A DNA stretch of 64,000 bases from Diploptera punctata (GCA_030220185.1 JASPKZ010009930.1:24868-88867); one strand, 5' to 3'; counted from the first letter of the stretch, positions 10,430 to 20,284 are shown. The notes: generated from the sequence alone by a model not told the origin. Translations and numbers: made by a program.

Positions 10430-11580
10430 GGCACAAAAAGTAAATTTTTGCGCGATAGTGAGTTTTGTTGTACTTAGAGCAATGGCGACCATGATTTAAA
10501 GTTGAACTTCCTACATTTCGGGGTTGCCAACCTAAATAACTCCATCCATCCATAGTAATTCTGCCCGACGGCAGGTCTTTCACTGCAATCATAGCATTTT
10601 CATGCTATGCTTGCAGCTTTACTAGGGAATTGTAGGTGTGGTAGCTTCTCGTTGCTTTCCACACCGGTGAAAGATGATGATGATGATGATAAGGATGATG
10701 GTGATGATGACTATATGATTTTGGGGACCGTTTGGGCCTTAAAGTTTTCCTGACATTTGTCTTACAGGTGAGGAAAAACCCCGATAAAACCTCACTCAGA
10801 AAAACTGTCCCTAGCGGGGATCGAACTCGGGCCCGCTGCGTGAAAAGGCAGCACGTTACCTCGAGACCACAGCGGTGGACCCTAAATAACTATACTGTAA
10901 TAAAAATAACTATACTAGAATATTACCCATATTACAACACGCGTGAGGGAAGTAAAACCACTGTATGTATACTACATACAATGTACAAAAACAAGTTAAT
11001 GATAATATACATTATAAGAAATCACTGCATTTTAAATGAACTTGTTACACCTTGTGTAGCTATTTTACGGCATAAAGGACCTTTGGAACATGGATTACTA
11101 GTGAACGGTAAGATAGTGTGATTTACCTACGGATTACGTTAGCCGAGCGGCATGGCTGATGACTTTATAGTAGAGGGTATTCGAGACAAATAAATAACTA
11201 ATTAAATAACCATCTATATTTAAAAATTATAAGAACACTATTTAAAATAATTAATTAAAATATCTAGTCCTAAATTATCCTATTTATAACAGAACTGAAC
11301 TTTATTTCAAACAATATAAAACAATTAATTCCTACTTGCTGCCATTTTATCACTAAATTTATCTCACGGCCTCCTGTTGTTTCAACTAATAAACATTGCA
11401 CACACTGTTAACGTTAGTTAATTGTTTATGTTGAACGCAAATATGTCCAACGAAGATGTTATTATTTTACTATTATTTATTATTTTGAAAGCACCATTGC
11501 GATCTCTCGGTTTTCAAACATTTTATTCGGTTCTGTAAAAACCACTTCCCAATCCCGCATCGTAATATACTATTTTTTTC
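10430..11580 (+). repeat. Family H repeat, copy 2, interrupted by SINE-B
   Basis: The match to 7735-8735 resumes on both sides of the SINE-B at 10542-10880. It includes the inverted CCAAT box region, GTTTCAACTAATAAACATTG and GCATCGTAATATACTATTTT. No coding frame was found. Copies 1 and 2 give reciprocal empty sites for their respective insertions. Confidence 0.7.
10542..10880 (-). mobile_element. SINE-B, tRNA-derived, with 11-bp TSD
   Basis: Minus strand, head at 10880. The head reads GTCCACCGCTGTGGTCTCGA, and a B-box-like GAGTTCGATCCCC lies near position 60. The body includes an ATG/ATC trinucleotide run (10674-10705) and ends in a TGGATGGA-type tail. The target duplication CCTAAATAACT flanks it at 10531-10541 and 10881-10891. 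Copies are also at 17794-18125, 19106-19450, 19961-20245 and 39850-40166. Confidence 0.9.
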
Positions 11581-12400
11581 ACAAATTTAATAACTTTATC
11601 TTTACTTATTCCAATTTTGTACATGTTGCTGCTCTCTTCAAGAAATCCAATGTCATCGACAAAAATATTATCTTTTACCTCAAACTAAAGTGAAATTATA
11701 CAAATACAGCATTTGTCATTTAGTGCTTCTTTGCCCTCAATGAATTTATGTTGTGAAACTTGGTGTCCACCCTGTAGAGAGTACATACTTGTGATCCTAA
11801 TTCAGTTGAAATTAATTCCACGCACGCTGAATGTGTGTTTTATAGATTAAACCATAATTATGTAGAGTTGGGTGTGATCCCAGTGTCAGGTTTTTAATGA
11901 GCGGCACCAAGTTTCAATTTGATCACCACTGTGCTGTGTTCCAAATTAATAGCACGCAAATAATAACGCTTATCAGACTGGTAATCCATTAAACAGATTA
12001 ATCAAACTAAGGCCCTTCCCGTTATTCACGGAATTATGAGGCAGTTAAGGTAATCGTGGATATCGATCAAGCATTCAATATCCTGCCGTCAACCCTACCT
12101 TATCGCCATATTAACTGGACTTAAGGCACTCTGCCTCTAATGATGTATCTTCATTACTTGCTATTGAGATCAGGTGCAGGTTATGGAGACCCAGTATGAC
12201 ATTTGCGCGTCTTGAGTGACGCAACATGCGTGCGCTGATTCTAAGAATTCTTCATGTAAATAATATATCCGTAATCAGGGTTATCAATTTAGCCACTTTT
12301 TAGCTACATCTGGGCATTTTAGAAAACATAAATAGCTTTTTTAGCCATTTGTTGTCCTTTCTTTAGCTACTGCTAACCATTCTTTGCAGTTTAATCTTAT
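11581..12400. other. Low-copy-looking sequence without a gene
   Basis: About 800 bp that I cannot match to any repeat family in the window. It is more balanced in base composition than its surroundings (for example 11990-12180). It has no long frame. It could be ordinary intergenic DNA, an intron or a regulatory region. Confidence 0.3.
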
Positions 12401-12402
12401 TA

Positions 12403-12935
12403 TTCTTCTTCTTCTTAAACTTAATTTGTAGGATTTTCATCCTGTTTATTTCCAAAATCACTCCTCGGAGGAAGACGTATTAAATGTGCAATCACTGTCT
12501 ATCCATCTCTTGGCTGGTCTTCCTCTTGTTCTTCTCCCGTCCATTGGTCTATCTTCTTTAGCTCTTTTTGCAAGTCGGTTTTCATCCATTCTTTCTATAT
12601 GGCCCTTCCAATATGTTCGTCTATCTATAATAAATTTGGTTATGTCTTGAATATGGGATGTCCCTAATTTCTGTGTTGTGTATTTTATCAAATAATGTTT
12701 TCCCCTGAATAGTTCTTAAGATTTTCATTTCGCATGTGCTTATTATTTGTTTAGTTTTTGTTGTATCAGCCCTAGTTTCTGCTCCATATACGATAACTGG
12801 TCGAACTATCGTTTTGTATATGCGGGGTTTGATTTCTATTGACATATGTTTGTTGCGCCGAATCAAATCTTTCATATATCCTGATATTTGTGCTGCCTTA
12901 TCAGCTTGTTTCTTTACTTATTTTATTAAATTTTA
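12403..12935 (-). pseudogene. Family K LINE ORF2 C-terminus with TTC/GAA tail
   Basis: Minus strand. It encodes IYKTIVRPVIVYGAETR, then MKILRTIQGKTLFD. After a frame change it encodes YWKGHIERMDENRLAKRAK and RTRGRPAKRWIDS. This is a LINE tail with the GH-x-x-RM and GRP-x-x-RW motifs. The 3' end carries a (GAA)n tail (TTCTTCTTC at 12405-12416). Relatives are at 20388-20575 (minus) and 54215-54715 (plus). The RT core is absent. Confidence 0.75.
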
Positions 12936-13200
12936 AGCCAGATATAATGAGAACAGTTAAGTCTCGTAGACTGCGATGGACAGGACATGTGGCACGAATG
13001 GGGAATGCAAGACGTGCATGGAAGCTTCTTGTAGGTAAACCAGAGGGAAAACGCCCAGTTGTTGGACCAAAAATGAGGTGGGAGAATAACATTAACTATG
13101 ATTTGAGGGAAGTAGATTATATAGGGAATGATTGGAAAACATTGACTAATGAACCTACGGGTTCGATAGCGCCAGTGAGTTAGTTATTTAGTTAATTTTT
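12936..13200 (+). pseudogene. L-GHV LINE 3' end
   Basis: It encodes PDIMRTVKSRRLRWTGHVAR, then RRAWKLLVGKPEGKRPVVGP and DLREVDYIGNDWKTLT. It then ends at the shared terminus GATAGCGCCAGTGAG plus a TTAGTTATTTAGTT tail. The R-x-LRW-x-GHVARM block is a common LINE ORF2 C-terminal motif. It abuts family K with no spacer. At least eleven L-GHV copies or fragments occur in the window. Confidence 0.75.
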
Positions 13201-13565
13201 AAAGCAAATATTTAGAAAGCTACGGTTTACGAAGTGGAGAAACTAATCGCTGTTTTCGTATGTAAATGTATTTGCAGAGAGTGTGGTGCAGACATACTGT
13301 AAGTTCTGGTCCATGTTGTGCTCGAGGCCACAGATAAGAGAAGCGAATTGAAGCAGGCTTTGAAGTCCCAAACTCGCATTTAGATAAACGCGGGAACTTG
13401 TTACTTGAGAGTTGTTTATAAACAGCTCTTCTACTTTCTGCAAGTTTATCTTCTTTTCTTCATTCCTGATGAAGTTAGCTTTCTTACTAGTCTTCAACTG
13501 CAGTGTTTCATTATGCCAGTGGAACTTTCATTTCCATGACCCATATTCTCAGTTTTAACAATGCA
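13201..13565. other. No gene seen
   Basis: A minus-strand frame at 13243-13497 is open for 84 codons but shows no recognisable motif and no homologous copy here. I leave it uncalled. Confidence 0.3.
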
Positions 13566-13569
13566 ATAT

Positions 13570-13846
13570 CACTGGGCAACGGAGGGTCGAGGGTTCAAGT
13601 CCCGTTGGGGTCAGGATTTTTAAACTGACCCAAACCCTCTGGCGGCACTATGGCCCTGGGGTCGACTCAGCCTCTAACGGAAATGAGTACCAGACGCTTG
13701 TTCTGGGGGTAAAGGCGGCCGTCACGCAGGGCTGACAACCCGGCTGACATAAAGTGCCGATTGTCTAGAAAAAGTGGGAGCCTTAACCTCTTGCTACCCC
13801 AAGGGCCTCCGGGCCTGTTGTGGGATCACTTTACTTTAGGGGGCAC
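13570..13846 (+). mobile_element. SINE-D, head-truncated copy
   Basis: It begins just before the B box (GGGTTCAAGTCCCG) and then runs collinearly with the next copy through to TGGGATCACTTTAC. The A-box part is missing. It is directly followed by a complete SINE-D, giving a head-to-tail pair. Confidence 0.8.
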
Positions 13847-14144
13847 GCCGTAGCGTAGTGGTTAAGGCACTGAGCTACAAGCCGGAAGGTCGAGGGTTCA
13901 AGTCCCGTTGGGGTCAGGATTTTTAAACTGACCCAAACCCTCTGGCGGCACTATAGCCCTGGGGTCGACTCAGCCTCTAACGGAAATGAGTACCAGACGC
14001 TTGTTCTGAGGGTAAAGGCGGCCGTCACGCAGGGCTGACAACCCGGCTGACATCAAGTGCCGATTGTCCAGAAATAGTGGGAGCCTTAACCTCCTACTGC
14101 CCCAAGGGCCTCCTGAGGCCTGTAGTGGGATCACTTTACCTTAT
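13847..14144 (+). mobile_element. SINE-D, tRNA-derived, full length
   Basis: The head reads CGCCGTAGCGTAGTGGTTAA (A box) and GGGTTCAAGTCCCG (B box). The body has CTGGGGTCGACTCAGCC and CAGGGCTGACAACCCGGCTG, ending TGGGATCACTTTACC. Copies: 13570-13846, 43861-44180, 50490-50567 and 57545-57808. Confidence 0.85.
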
Positions 14145-14157
14145 TGAGTACCAATAG

Positions 14158-14548
14158 GCATGATATTTGGTTTTTTAATTTTTTTCTTTTTATGATGAAC
14201 GAGGAGCTGTAATAGATAGAATACGAAATAAAGAAACAAGGGAAATTACGGGTATACAAGAGGAGCCGGACATCATATACATTATAGAAAAGAAAAGATT
14301 ACAGTGGTATGGCCATGTCAAAAGAATGCCAGAACAAAGATTGCCTGAAGTTTGTTATGGAATGGATCCCAATGGAAAGGAGGAAGAAAAGAAGACCGAA
14401 GAAAACTTGGATAGAAGGAGTACAAGCAGCTTTGAATACGGTATCATAGGAATGGAGGAAGATCAATGGATGGACAGAGAGGAATGGTGTTTGGTTTCTG
14501 GAAGACGGCGGCAGCTACCTTGATACCGGATGATGATGATGATGATGA
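14158..14548 (+). mobile_element. LINE 3' fragment inserted in MITE-A, with 13-bp TSD and GAT tail
   Basis: It is flanked by TGAGTACCAATAG at 14145-14157 and 14549-14561. The coding remnant has RIRNKETREITGIQEEPDII, KKRLQWYGHVKRMPEQRLP and DQWMDREEWCLVSGRRRQLP before a stop at 14521. An RLQW-x-GHVKRM block is typical of a LINE ORF2 C-terminus. A frameshift near 14395 disturbs the GRP region. The 3' tail is (GAT)n. The target duplication is part of the MITE-A sequence, which resumes at 14562. Confidence 0.8.
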
Positions 14549-14561
14549 TGAGTACCAATAG

Positions 14562-15060
14562 TTGTACTTAATGCAGTTATTTATCGTGTTTTCAAATATG
14601 TATTCGGAATTTCTCCATCACCCACAGTTTTTTTTATTTTAATTTCAATTAATGGATTTAAATAATTATTTTTTTTAATAAACGTTTTTTCGTCCATTTG
14701 TCCATTGAGCGATGAGCACGGGGAACACTTTCATCAGGGGAGATTTCAGCTATGGAAAAGAGATATCTAGGCAACTGGAATCCTAATATGCTGGCCGATT
14801 ATTGTTGAATCATCAAGAGGGATGCTCCACAGGCGAAATATAGCAGAAAATCGTAATTTCTTACTTTCTAGGTGAGTCCGAATGTTCGAATAGTGTGTAG
14901 TTACGAATGTAGAAAATATTAAAGTGTTTGAAATTATAAATTCCTGTCTCTAGGAAACCTTGCATGATGGAGAAATACCGATATCATATTTGAATTCAGG
15001 AGAAAAAATACTATCAAAAACACTTTTTTTTTTCGGAGACAAAAAAAGTTTCTTTTTTGT
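14562..15060 (-). repeat. MITE-A, copy 2
   Basis: Reverse complement of the 9288-9836 element, ending at TTTTTGTTGCTCAGTGT. Its outer end on the other side was lost or displaced by the SINE-D and LINE insertions at 13847-14548. Confidence 0.6.
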
Positions 15061-15246
15061 TGCTCAGTGTATATGGCAAACCTCATGCTCACGTAGTTAG
15101 AGTTTTTTTGACTACAGTTCGTGAGGTCCTTAGTTCCATTCCCATTGAGACCATATGATTTTTATTTCTTCATTATCATGGACTTATTTAGGTTTAGGTA
15201 GTTTGAGCCTGTTCCTATGAGATATCAAGATGTGGTTTGTCTAAGT

Positions 15247-15500
15247 AACTAACACACTGGCACTATCGAACCCGTTGGTTCACGGCCTCGCGGACATAAG
15301 CTCTCCATATATCCCTATCTTGAGCTAATGTTTTCCAACCATCCCCTGTATAATCTACTTCCCTCAAATCATAGTTAATGTAATTCTCCCACCTCATTCT
15401 TGGTCTACCAACTCGGCGTTTTTCCCTCTGGTTTTCCTATAAGAAGCTTTCATGCACGTCTTTCATTCCCCATTCGTGCCACATGTCCTGCCTATCGTAG
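15247..15500 (-). pseudogene. L-GHV LINE 3' end
   Basis: Minus strand. The terminus CACTGGCACTATCGAACCCG is at 15255-15274, and coding remnants cover the WKTLAQDRDIW, DLREVDYTG and RPRMRWEN parts. It ends at about 15500 in the GH-x-x-R region. Confidence 0.7.
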
Positions 15501-15502
15501 CC

Positions 15503-15536
15503 TGCGCGCGCGCGCGCGCGCGCACACACACACACA
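15503..15536. repeat. (CG)n(CA)n microsatellite
   Basis: Alternating CG (about 18 bp) then CA (about 14 bp): a purine-pyrimidine tract that can form Z-DNA. It is unusual in this AT-rich window. Confidence 0.9.
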
Positions 15537-15579
15537 TATCTAGGCCTATATATGTGAATAAGACATTTTCTTGTTTTTT

Positions 15580-15730
15580 CCGCGTCTTGGATTCAAGTTC
15601 GGCCTCTGGCCACTAATTCCGACGTTTCGGCATGATCCCACATGTCATTCATTCCTTGATAATGGCATGTGGGATCATGCCGAAACGTCGGAATTAGTTG
15701 CCAGAGGCCGAACTTGAATCCAAGACGCGG
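15580..15730. repeat. Palindrome of PLE-terminal-repeat type (65-bp arms)
   Basis: The arms 15580-15644 and 15666-15730 are reverse complements with one mismatch, with a 21-bp spacer. Weaker pairing extends outward to about 15555 and 15760. The right arm with its spacer (15654-15691) reads CCTTGATAATGGCATG, then CATGCCGAAACGTCGG. This resembles a decayed hammerhead core (CUGANGA, stem II GGCATG/CATGCC, GAAAC, GUC). Inverted terminal copies are typical of Penelope-like elements, so I infer a PLE remnant. Confidence 0.7.
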
Positions 15731-15784
15731 AAAACCCAAGAAAACTTTCTCATTCATACTTATATCCGCGAAAATCTGCAATAT

Positions 15785-15787
<3 letters not shown>

Positions 15788-15833
<46 letters not shown>
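15788..15833. repeat. (TA)n microsatellite
   Basis: Uninterrupted TA repeats directly to the left of the Helitron 5' end. The same repeat type resumes at 16375. Confidence 0.9.
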
Positions 15834-15834
<1 letters not shown>

Positions 15835-16373
15835 CTTAATACATAAAAATTTCGAGTCACGTTGTTTGTCCGCGATGGAATCCTAAACTACTGAACCGAT
15901 TTTATAAAATTTTGCATACTGTGTGCAGTTTGATCCAACTTGAGACTTAGGGTAGTTTATAACTAAATTTGTAGTCGCATTATTTTTTTATTGCAAATTA
16001 TTTGTTTATTATCTAACAAAGAGTTAAATTATCTGTGAGTACCATACGATTCTAACAGATGGCGGTGTAATTATCTGCTAGTTCCATACGATTCTAACAG
16101 ATGGCGGTGTAAGGTAATTTTGTAAGATAAATGGTTTATTATTTAACAAAGAGAGATCCAGATGGCTGTGCTTTTTGTTGAAACCGCGAATTTCAATTGA
16201 ATTACAAATATTGATTATTTCATAATTTAAGTGTGTTCAGTGTTTCTTTTATTTTCAATATAATTAATTTCGTGTGTAAATATTAGTTTTAAGTAATCTG
16301 GCTGAAAGACAGCAACTTAATTAAAATTTTTAACGTATATCTTAGCCACAGCAATGCGTGGCCGGGATTTCTA

Positions 16374-16374
<1 letters not shown>
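15834..16374 (+). mobile_element. Non-autonomous Helitron
   Basis: 541 bp with 5' TC (TCTTAATACATAAAAATTTC) and 3' CTAG (16371-16374). A short hairpin GCCAC-AGCAATGC-GTGGC (16345-16362) lies eight bases before CTAG. The flanking bases are A on the left and T on the right, as expected for Helitron insertion at an AT dinucleotide, here inside a TA microsatellite. The element has no ORF. The interior has a direct duplication of CCATACGATTCTAACAGATG (16049-16110) and of a TTATT(A/T)TNTAACAAAGAG word. Because the ends, hairpin and target all fit, I am fairly sure of the class. Confidence 0.85.

Positions 16375-16428
<54 letters not shown>
16375..16428. repeat. (TA)n microsatellite
   Basis: Continuation of the TA tract on the right side of the Helitron. 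Confidence 0.9.
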
Positions 16429-16429
<1 letters not shown>

Positions 16430-16553
16430 TCTTTAATTTGCTTACTTGTTATAGTCAGCTACTAGATGGCAGTGAAGACCGAGTTCTCGCGACATCTAGT
16501 AATAATGGAGAATATAATACATATATGAGAAAGATAAGTGTTTGAATTGGATT

Positions 16554-16624
16554 CGCCTGGTGGTGTAATGGATATCACGCTGAGGTACAGACTCAGAGTT
16601 CCGGGTTCGAATCCCGTCCAGGCA
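16554..16624 (+). tRNA. tRNA-like sequence, apparent anticodon ACA (possible pseudogene)
   Basis: 71 nt folding as a cloverleaf. The acceptor has six of seven pairs (position 1-72 C-A mismatch), the D-stem three of four, and the anticodon stem CTGAG/CTCAG is perfect. The 7-nt loop is GTACAGA with T33 and anticodon ACA. The T-stem has four of five pairs around TTCGAAT. The A box (TGGTGTAATGG) resembles Gln/Glu tRNAs and the B box GGGTTCGAATCCC is perfect. A TTTTT run follows at 16630. G32, the two mismatches and the odd anticodon argue for a tRNA-derived pseudogene or SINE head rather than a working tRNA. TA microsatellites lie on both sides. Confidence 0.5.
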
Positions 16625-16642
16625 TTTATTTTTCTTATCATA

Positions 16643-16644
<2 letters not shown>

Positions 16645-16682
<38 letters not shown>
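16645..16682. repeat. (TA)n microsatellite
   Basis: Uninterrupted TA repeats just downstream of the tRNA-like sequence. Confidence 0.9.
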
Positions 16683-16684
<2 letters not shown>

Positions 16685-17235
16685 TGTGATCCTCTTTATC
16701 ACAAATTGTGGTAAACTATTGAATATTGTGAGTTATGTATTGGCTGCTGTACCTCCAAGCAGATAAAACAGTAAATTAGAAATAAGCGAATAAATGACTG
16801 TGAGTGCTGAATGCATTGATGGGTTGAATAGATCAATCTCTGTATTGGATCCAACTCTTAAATTAGAAATGGACATCCGATAGCTGTGCATTATGTCGTG
16901 TTGGAATGGAATAATAGCGGGGGAGTGTATATTGAATAAGATCAGTTGGCCGAGTGCCTCAAGTGGTTCCAGCTGTGCCAATTTCTGGCACGTAACATGC
17001 ATTTCCGTTCCGCTCTGGATCTGACATCATCATTCAACATTTCTATGTTTAACACTAAAATTTAATTCAATCAATTTACAACATATTAAATTTTCTCTTG
17101 TGATATCCAAACTATTTAAAATCAACACAATTTATTAGTGAGCCTGACATTTTGGACACCAAAATATTAGATCAAAATACGTTATAAATAATAATTGTAT
17201 TGTGTACATAACATGTAATCGTTTATGTTTATTGT
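16683..17235. other. Low-copy-looking sequence without a gene
   Basis: I can match no repeat family here. A minus-strand frame at 16733-17002 is open for 89 codons but has no motif. It could be ordinary intergenic DNA. Confidence 0.3.
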
Positions 17236-17336
17236 AATTTAGATGTAAGTCTATTTTTTGTATTTTTTAAAACCTGGTAGAGTGATGGACAAGGCCAATG
17301 CCTTAAGTCTGTCAGGTAAAATAAAGCTATTATTAC

Positions 17337-17367
<31 letters not shown>

Positions 17368-17370
17368 TGA
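17236..17370 (+). repeat. Family J LINE 3' end with (ATT)n tail
   Basis: Diverged copy with GTAGAGTGATGGACAAGGCC, AAT, GCCTTAAG, then an AATAAA-like signal and ATT repeats to 17368. The stem-loop is preserved although its sequence has changed. Confidence 0.55.
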
Positions 17371-17374
17371 TTGT

Positions 17375-17760
17375 GGATGATCCCATGTAGGACTACGCAA
17401 AGTGCTTAGAGGCGTTTACTTTGAGCCCAAATTTCTTTCATTCTATTGCTAAGAGCTTGTTTTCCATCATCTGTCCAAGTTGTTCCAGTTGTTTTCTTCG
17501 GTTTGTCCTCTTGGTCAACTTGCCACTTGTTCACCTTAATTCTAAATATATCTCTGATTGGGATATCTTCTTTAGTAATTCCTGCAAATTTTAAGTCCTT
17601 TTTGACTTCATCAATCCACTTCATAGTATCCACTGGAGCTTTACTTCTGTTTTCGTAGAATTCCATTATCTGTTTTGTAAGCCTATTTGAGTTCATTCGT
17701 TTAATATGGACATAAAATTTTAACCTTCGTTTTCTAATATCACTATGAATGTTCATTATT
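17375..17760 (-). pseudogene. LINE ORF2 C-terminus
   Basis: Minus strand. It encodes DIRKRRLKFYVHIKRMNSNR, then LTKQIMEFYENRSKAPVD, and ends SNRMKEIWAQSKRL. The RRLKFY-x-H-x-KRM segment corresponds to the GHV-x-RM region of other LINE tails, and the C-terminal ERMK-x-xW is common in such tails. The RT core is absent. Confidence 0.65.
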
Positions 17761-17762
17761 AA

Positions 17763-17793
<31 letters not shown>

Positions 17794-18125
17794 GTCCACC
17801 TCTGTGGTCTCAAGGTAGCGTGCTGCCTTGTCACGCAGCGGGCACGGGTTCGATCCCCGGTCGGGGCAGTTTTTCTGGGTGAGGTTTTCATCGGGGTTTT
17901 CCTCACCTGTAAGACAAATGTCAGAAAAGCTTTAAGGCCCAAACGGTCCCCGAAATCATATGACCACCATCATCATCATCCTTATAATTATCATCATCAT
18001 CCTTCACCGGTGTGGAAAGCAACGGGAAGCTACCACAGATATAATTTCCTAGTAAAGCTGCATGCAAATGCTATGATTGCAGTGAAGGACCTGCCTTCGG
18101 GCAGAATTACTATGGATGGATTATT
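17794..18125 (+). mobile_element. SINE-B, tRNA-derived, inserted in an ATT microsatellite
   Basis: Plus-strand copy beginning GTCCACCTCTGTGGTCTCAA. The B box GGGTTCGATCCCC is at 17847-17860. A CATCATCATC stretch lies in the middle and the end is ACTATGGATGGA. ATT/TTA repeats flank both sides, so the target duplication cannot be told apart from the microsatellite. Confidence 0.85.
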
Positions 18126-18194
18126 ATATTATTATTAAGCTATATCTTAAGACGGACTAGCTATGGAGTTAATGTATTGCCAGGTTCCGAAACA

Positions 18195-18600
18195 ATATTA
18201 CATACTTTTTGTTCGGAAGCCTCTTTCTCAGCCTTAAGGTTCTTTTACGAGCGTGAAAATCTTTTGTTTCGGGAACCATATTAAATACTTTTTGTTTAGA
18301 GACCTCTTTTTTCAGACTTAAGATTCTTTTACGATCGTGAAAATCTCCAGTATTACTTTTTGCTTAGAAGCCTCTTTTTCAGACTTAAGGTTCTTTCACG
18401 AGACTGGAAATCTGCAGACTCGTGAACCACATTAAATACTTTTTGTTTAGAAGCATCTTTTTCAGACTTAAGGTTCTTTTAGGAGTTTGAAAATCATCAG
18501 AGTCGAGACCCACGGGTTAAGTCTCTCCCGGAGGACTTTCCCCTGCATTTTTCGACCCTAAAAATACATCGATTCCGGCCGGGTTTGATGTTCATATAGA
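18195..18600 (-). repeat. Tandem array of four SINE-E-derived units
   Basis: Four units of about 68-83 bp start near 18206, 18288, 18356 and 18438. Each begins ACTTTTTG and contains CTTAAGRTTCTTT and TGRAAATC. They match the internal part of SINE-E (minus strand, compare 60480-60545). The fourth unit continues into the rest of SINE-E (GGAGGACTTTCCCCTGCATT to CCGGCCGGGTTTGATG). The array therefore arose by internal tandem amplification of a SINE-E copy. Confidence 0.75.
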
Positions 18601-18629
18601 CCTAAAACAATTTAATCCAATCAGAGGTA

Positions 18630-18880
18630 TAAGAGGTAGACGATCATCTAGCCAGTGTAGGGGTGACATGTGGTAAGGATGTCGGATCCCCCAGTCGTTG
18701 GAGCTGTTATTCTCAATCTGGAGTCGCTACTTATTGTAGCTACCCAAATGCCTCACGATGCTGGGTGGGCACCGGTCCCATACTGGCCGAAATTCTTCCC
18801 CCATGGAGACTCGAACCAGCTCAAGTCCCGTAGCTCTGCGCCAAGGCTTCTTGCCTTTACCAGTCGGCTACGGCGCGGGA
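18630..18880 (-). mobile_element. SINE-C, 3'-truncated copy
   Basis: Minus strand with its head at 18880 (GTCCCGCGCCGTAGCCGA). Compared with full copies it lacks the last 90 or so bases of the body and has a short deletion near the GGTATTTCGG segment. Confidence 0.8.
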
Positions 18881-18884
18881 CAGA

Positions 18885-19062
18885 TCGTAATATAATAGAT
18901 ATTATTACTTTTTGATCAAATTTTTATTTAGTATTTAATATTAGAGTTAATTGTGATTGTTATATTCTGATGTAATATATGTTTGTCCTGGTGAGTGGAA
19001 GACAAGGCCACATGGTCTTAACTCCGCCAGGCTAAATAAATATAATCTAATCTAATTAAAGT
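18885..19062 (+). repeat. Family J LINE 3' end
   Basis: Closely matches 785-965, including TTTTTGATCAAATTTTTA and the stem-loop block ending GCTAAATAAATATAATCTAA. Confidence 0.6.
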
Positions 19063-19105
19063 TAGAAATATATGTTCCTTTGGTAATTTTTGTTACTTAT
19101 ATTAC

Positions 19106-19450
19106 CATTCATAGTAATTCTGCCCGAGGGCAGGTCCTTCACTGCAATCATAGCATTTTCTTGCTATGCTTGCAGCTTTACTAGGGAATTGTAGGTGTGG
19201 TAGCTTCCCGTTGCTTTCCACACCGGTGAAGGATGATGAGATGATGATGATATGTTAATGATAAGGATGATGATGATGGCCATATGATTTCGGGGACCGT
19301 TTGGGCCTTAAAGTTTTCCTGACATTTGTCTTACAGGTGAGGAAAAACCCCGATAAAAACCTCACCCAGAAAAACTGCCCCGACCGGGGATCGAACCCGG
19401 GCCCGCTGCGTGACAAGGCAGCACGCTACCTCGAGACCACAGCGGTGGAC
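19106..19450 (-). mobile_element. SINE-B with 11-bp TSD
   Basis: The target duplication ACTTATATTAC is at 19095-19105 and 19451-19461. The head is at 19450 and the B box (reverse complement GGGATCGAACCCGGG) at 19385-19400 is intact. A (TA)n microsatellite follows at 19468-19500. Confidence 0.9.
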
Positions 19451-19461
19451 ACTTATATTAC

Positions 19462-19504
<43 letters not shown>

Positions 19505-19506
<2 letters not shown>

Positions 19507-19946
19507 TTATACAAGAATGTAAATTGACACTGAGAAAATAAATTTCGAAAAACTCTAATTTTGAATTGCGAATTTTAATACATGCACAAAATTAATTTCA
19601 TTGTATTCTAGGCCTGTAGCTTGCAAGTTGAGTTTATGATGTTTTCAATGACTCCAGACTCCGTTAACAAAAAGTTTGGAGCGGATATACGCTTTGACGA
19701 TTGATGGAATCCATTTTCTCTTACATTCGAGCAGATTTTTTAATATCCAATTTCACGAACATGAGAATGGCTTCACGTGAAAAAAATGTACTACCTGTTT
19801 CCAATCGTTGCCAATGCACAAACACGACTTATTCCAGTCAAAGAAGCATTTTTAATTATTTCAGTTGTAGATTTTCAATATATCGTGTCCAATGTAGAAA
19901 AGAGAACAAAGCATTTTTTCCCCTGGATTGATCTACAGTCAAAATG
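19505..19946. other. No gene seen
   Basis: AT-rich sequence. Two overlapping frames (19701-19931 and 19777-20124) are open, but neither carries a motif, and the second runs into SINE-B. I do not call either. Confidence 0.3.
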
Positions 19947-19960
19947 GACTTGTGGTAAAT

Positions 19961-20245
19961 CCATCCATAGTAATACTGCCCGAAGGCAGGTCCTTCACTG
20001 CAATTATAGCATTTTCATGCTATGCTTGCAGTTTTACTACGGAATTATAGGTGTGGTAGCTTCCCGTTGCTTTCCACACCGGGTGAAGGATGATGATGGC
20101 CATATGATTTCGGGGACCGTTTGAGCCTAAAAGTTTTCCTGACATTTGTCTTACAGGTGAGGAAAAATCCCGATAAAAACCTCACCCAGAAAATCTGTCC
20201 CGCTGCGTGACAAGGCAGCACGTTACCTCGAGACCACAGCGGTGG
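19961..20245 (-). mobile_element. SINE-B lacking its B box, with 13-bp TSD
   Basis: The target duplication ACTTGTGGTAAAT is at 19948-19960 and 20246-20258. Compared with other copies, the head lacks the segment holding the B box: AAAATCTGTCCCGCTGCGTG joins directly. The deletion is about 20 bp. Confidence 0.9.
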
Positions 20246-20284
20246 ACTTGTGGTAAATAGAACCAGAAATTTATAGAATTTACG

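Noticed and set aside
18195..18600. CRISPR-like array
   Set aside because: The units are contiguous, diverged SINE-E pieces without unique spacers. No CRISPR array is seen anywhere in the window.
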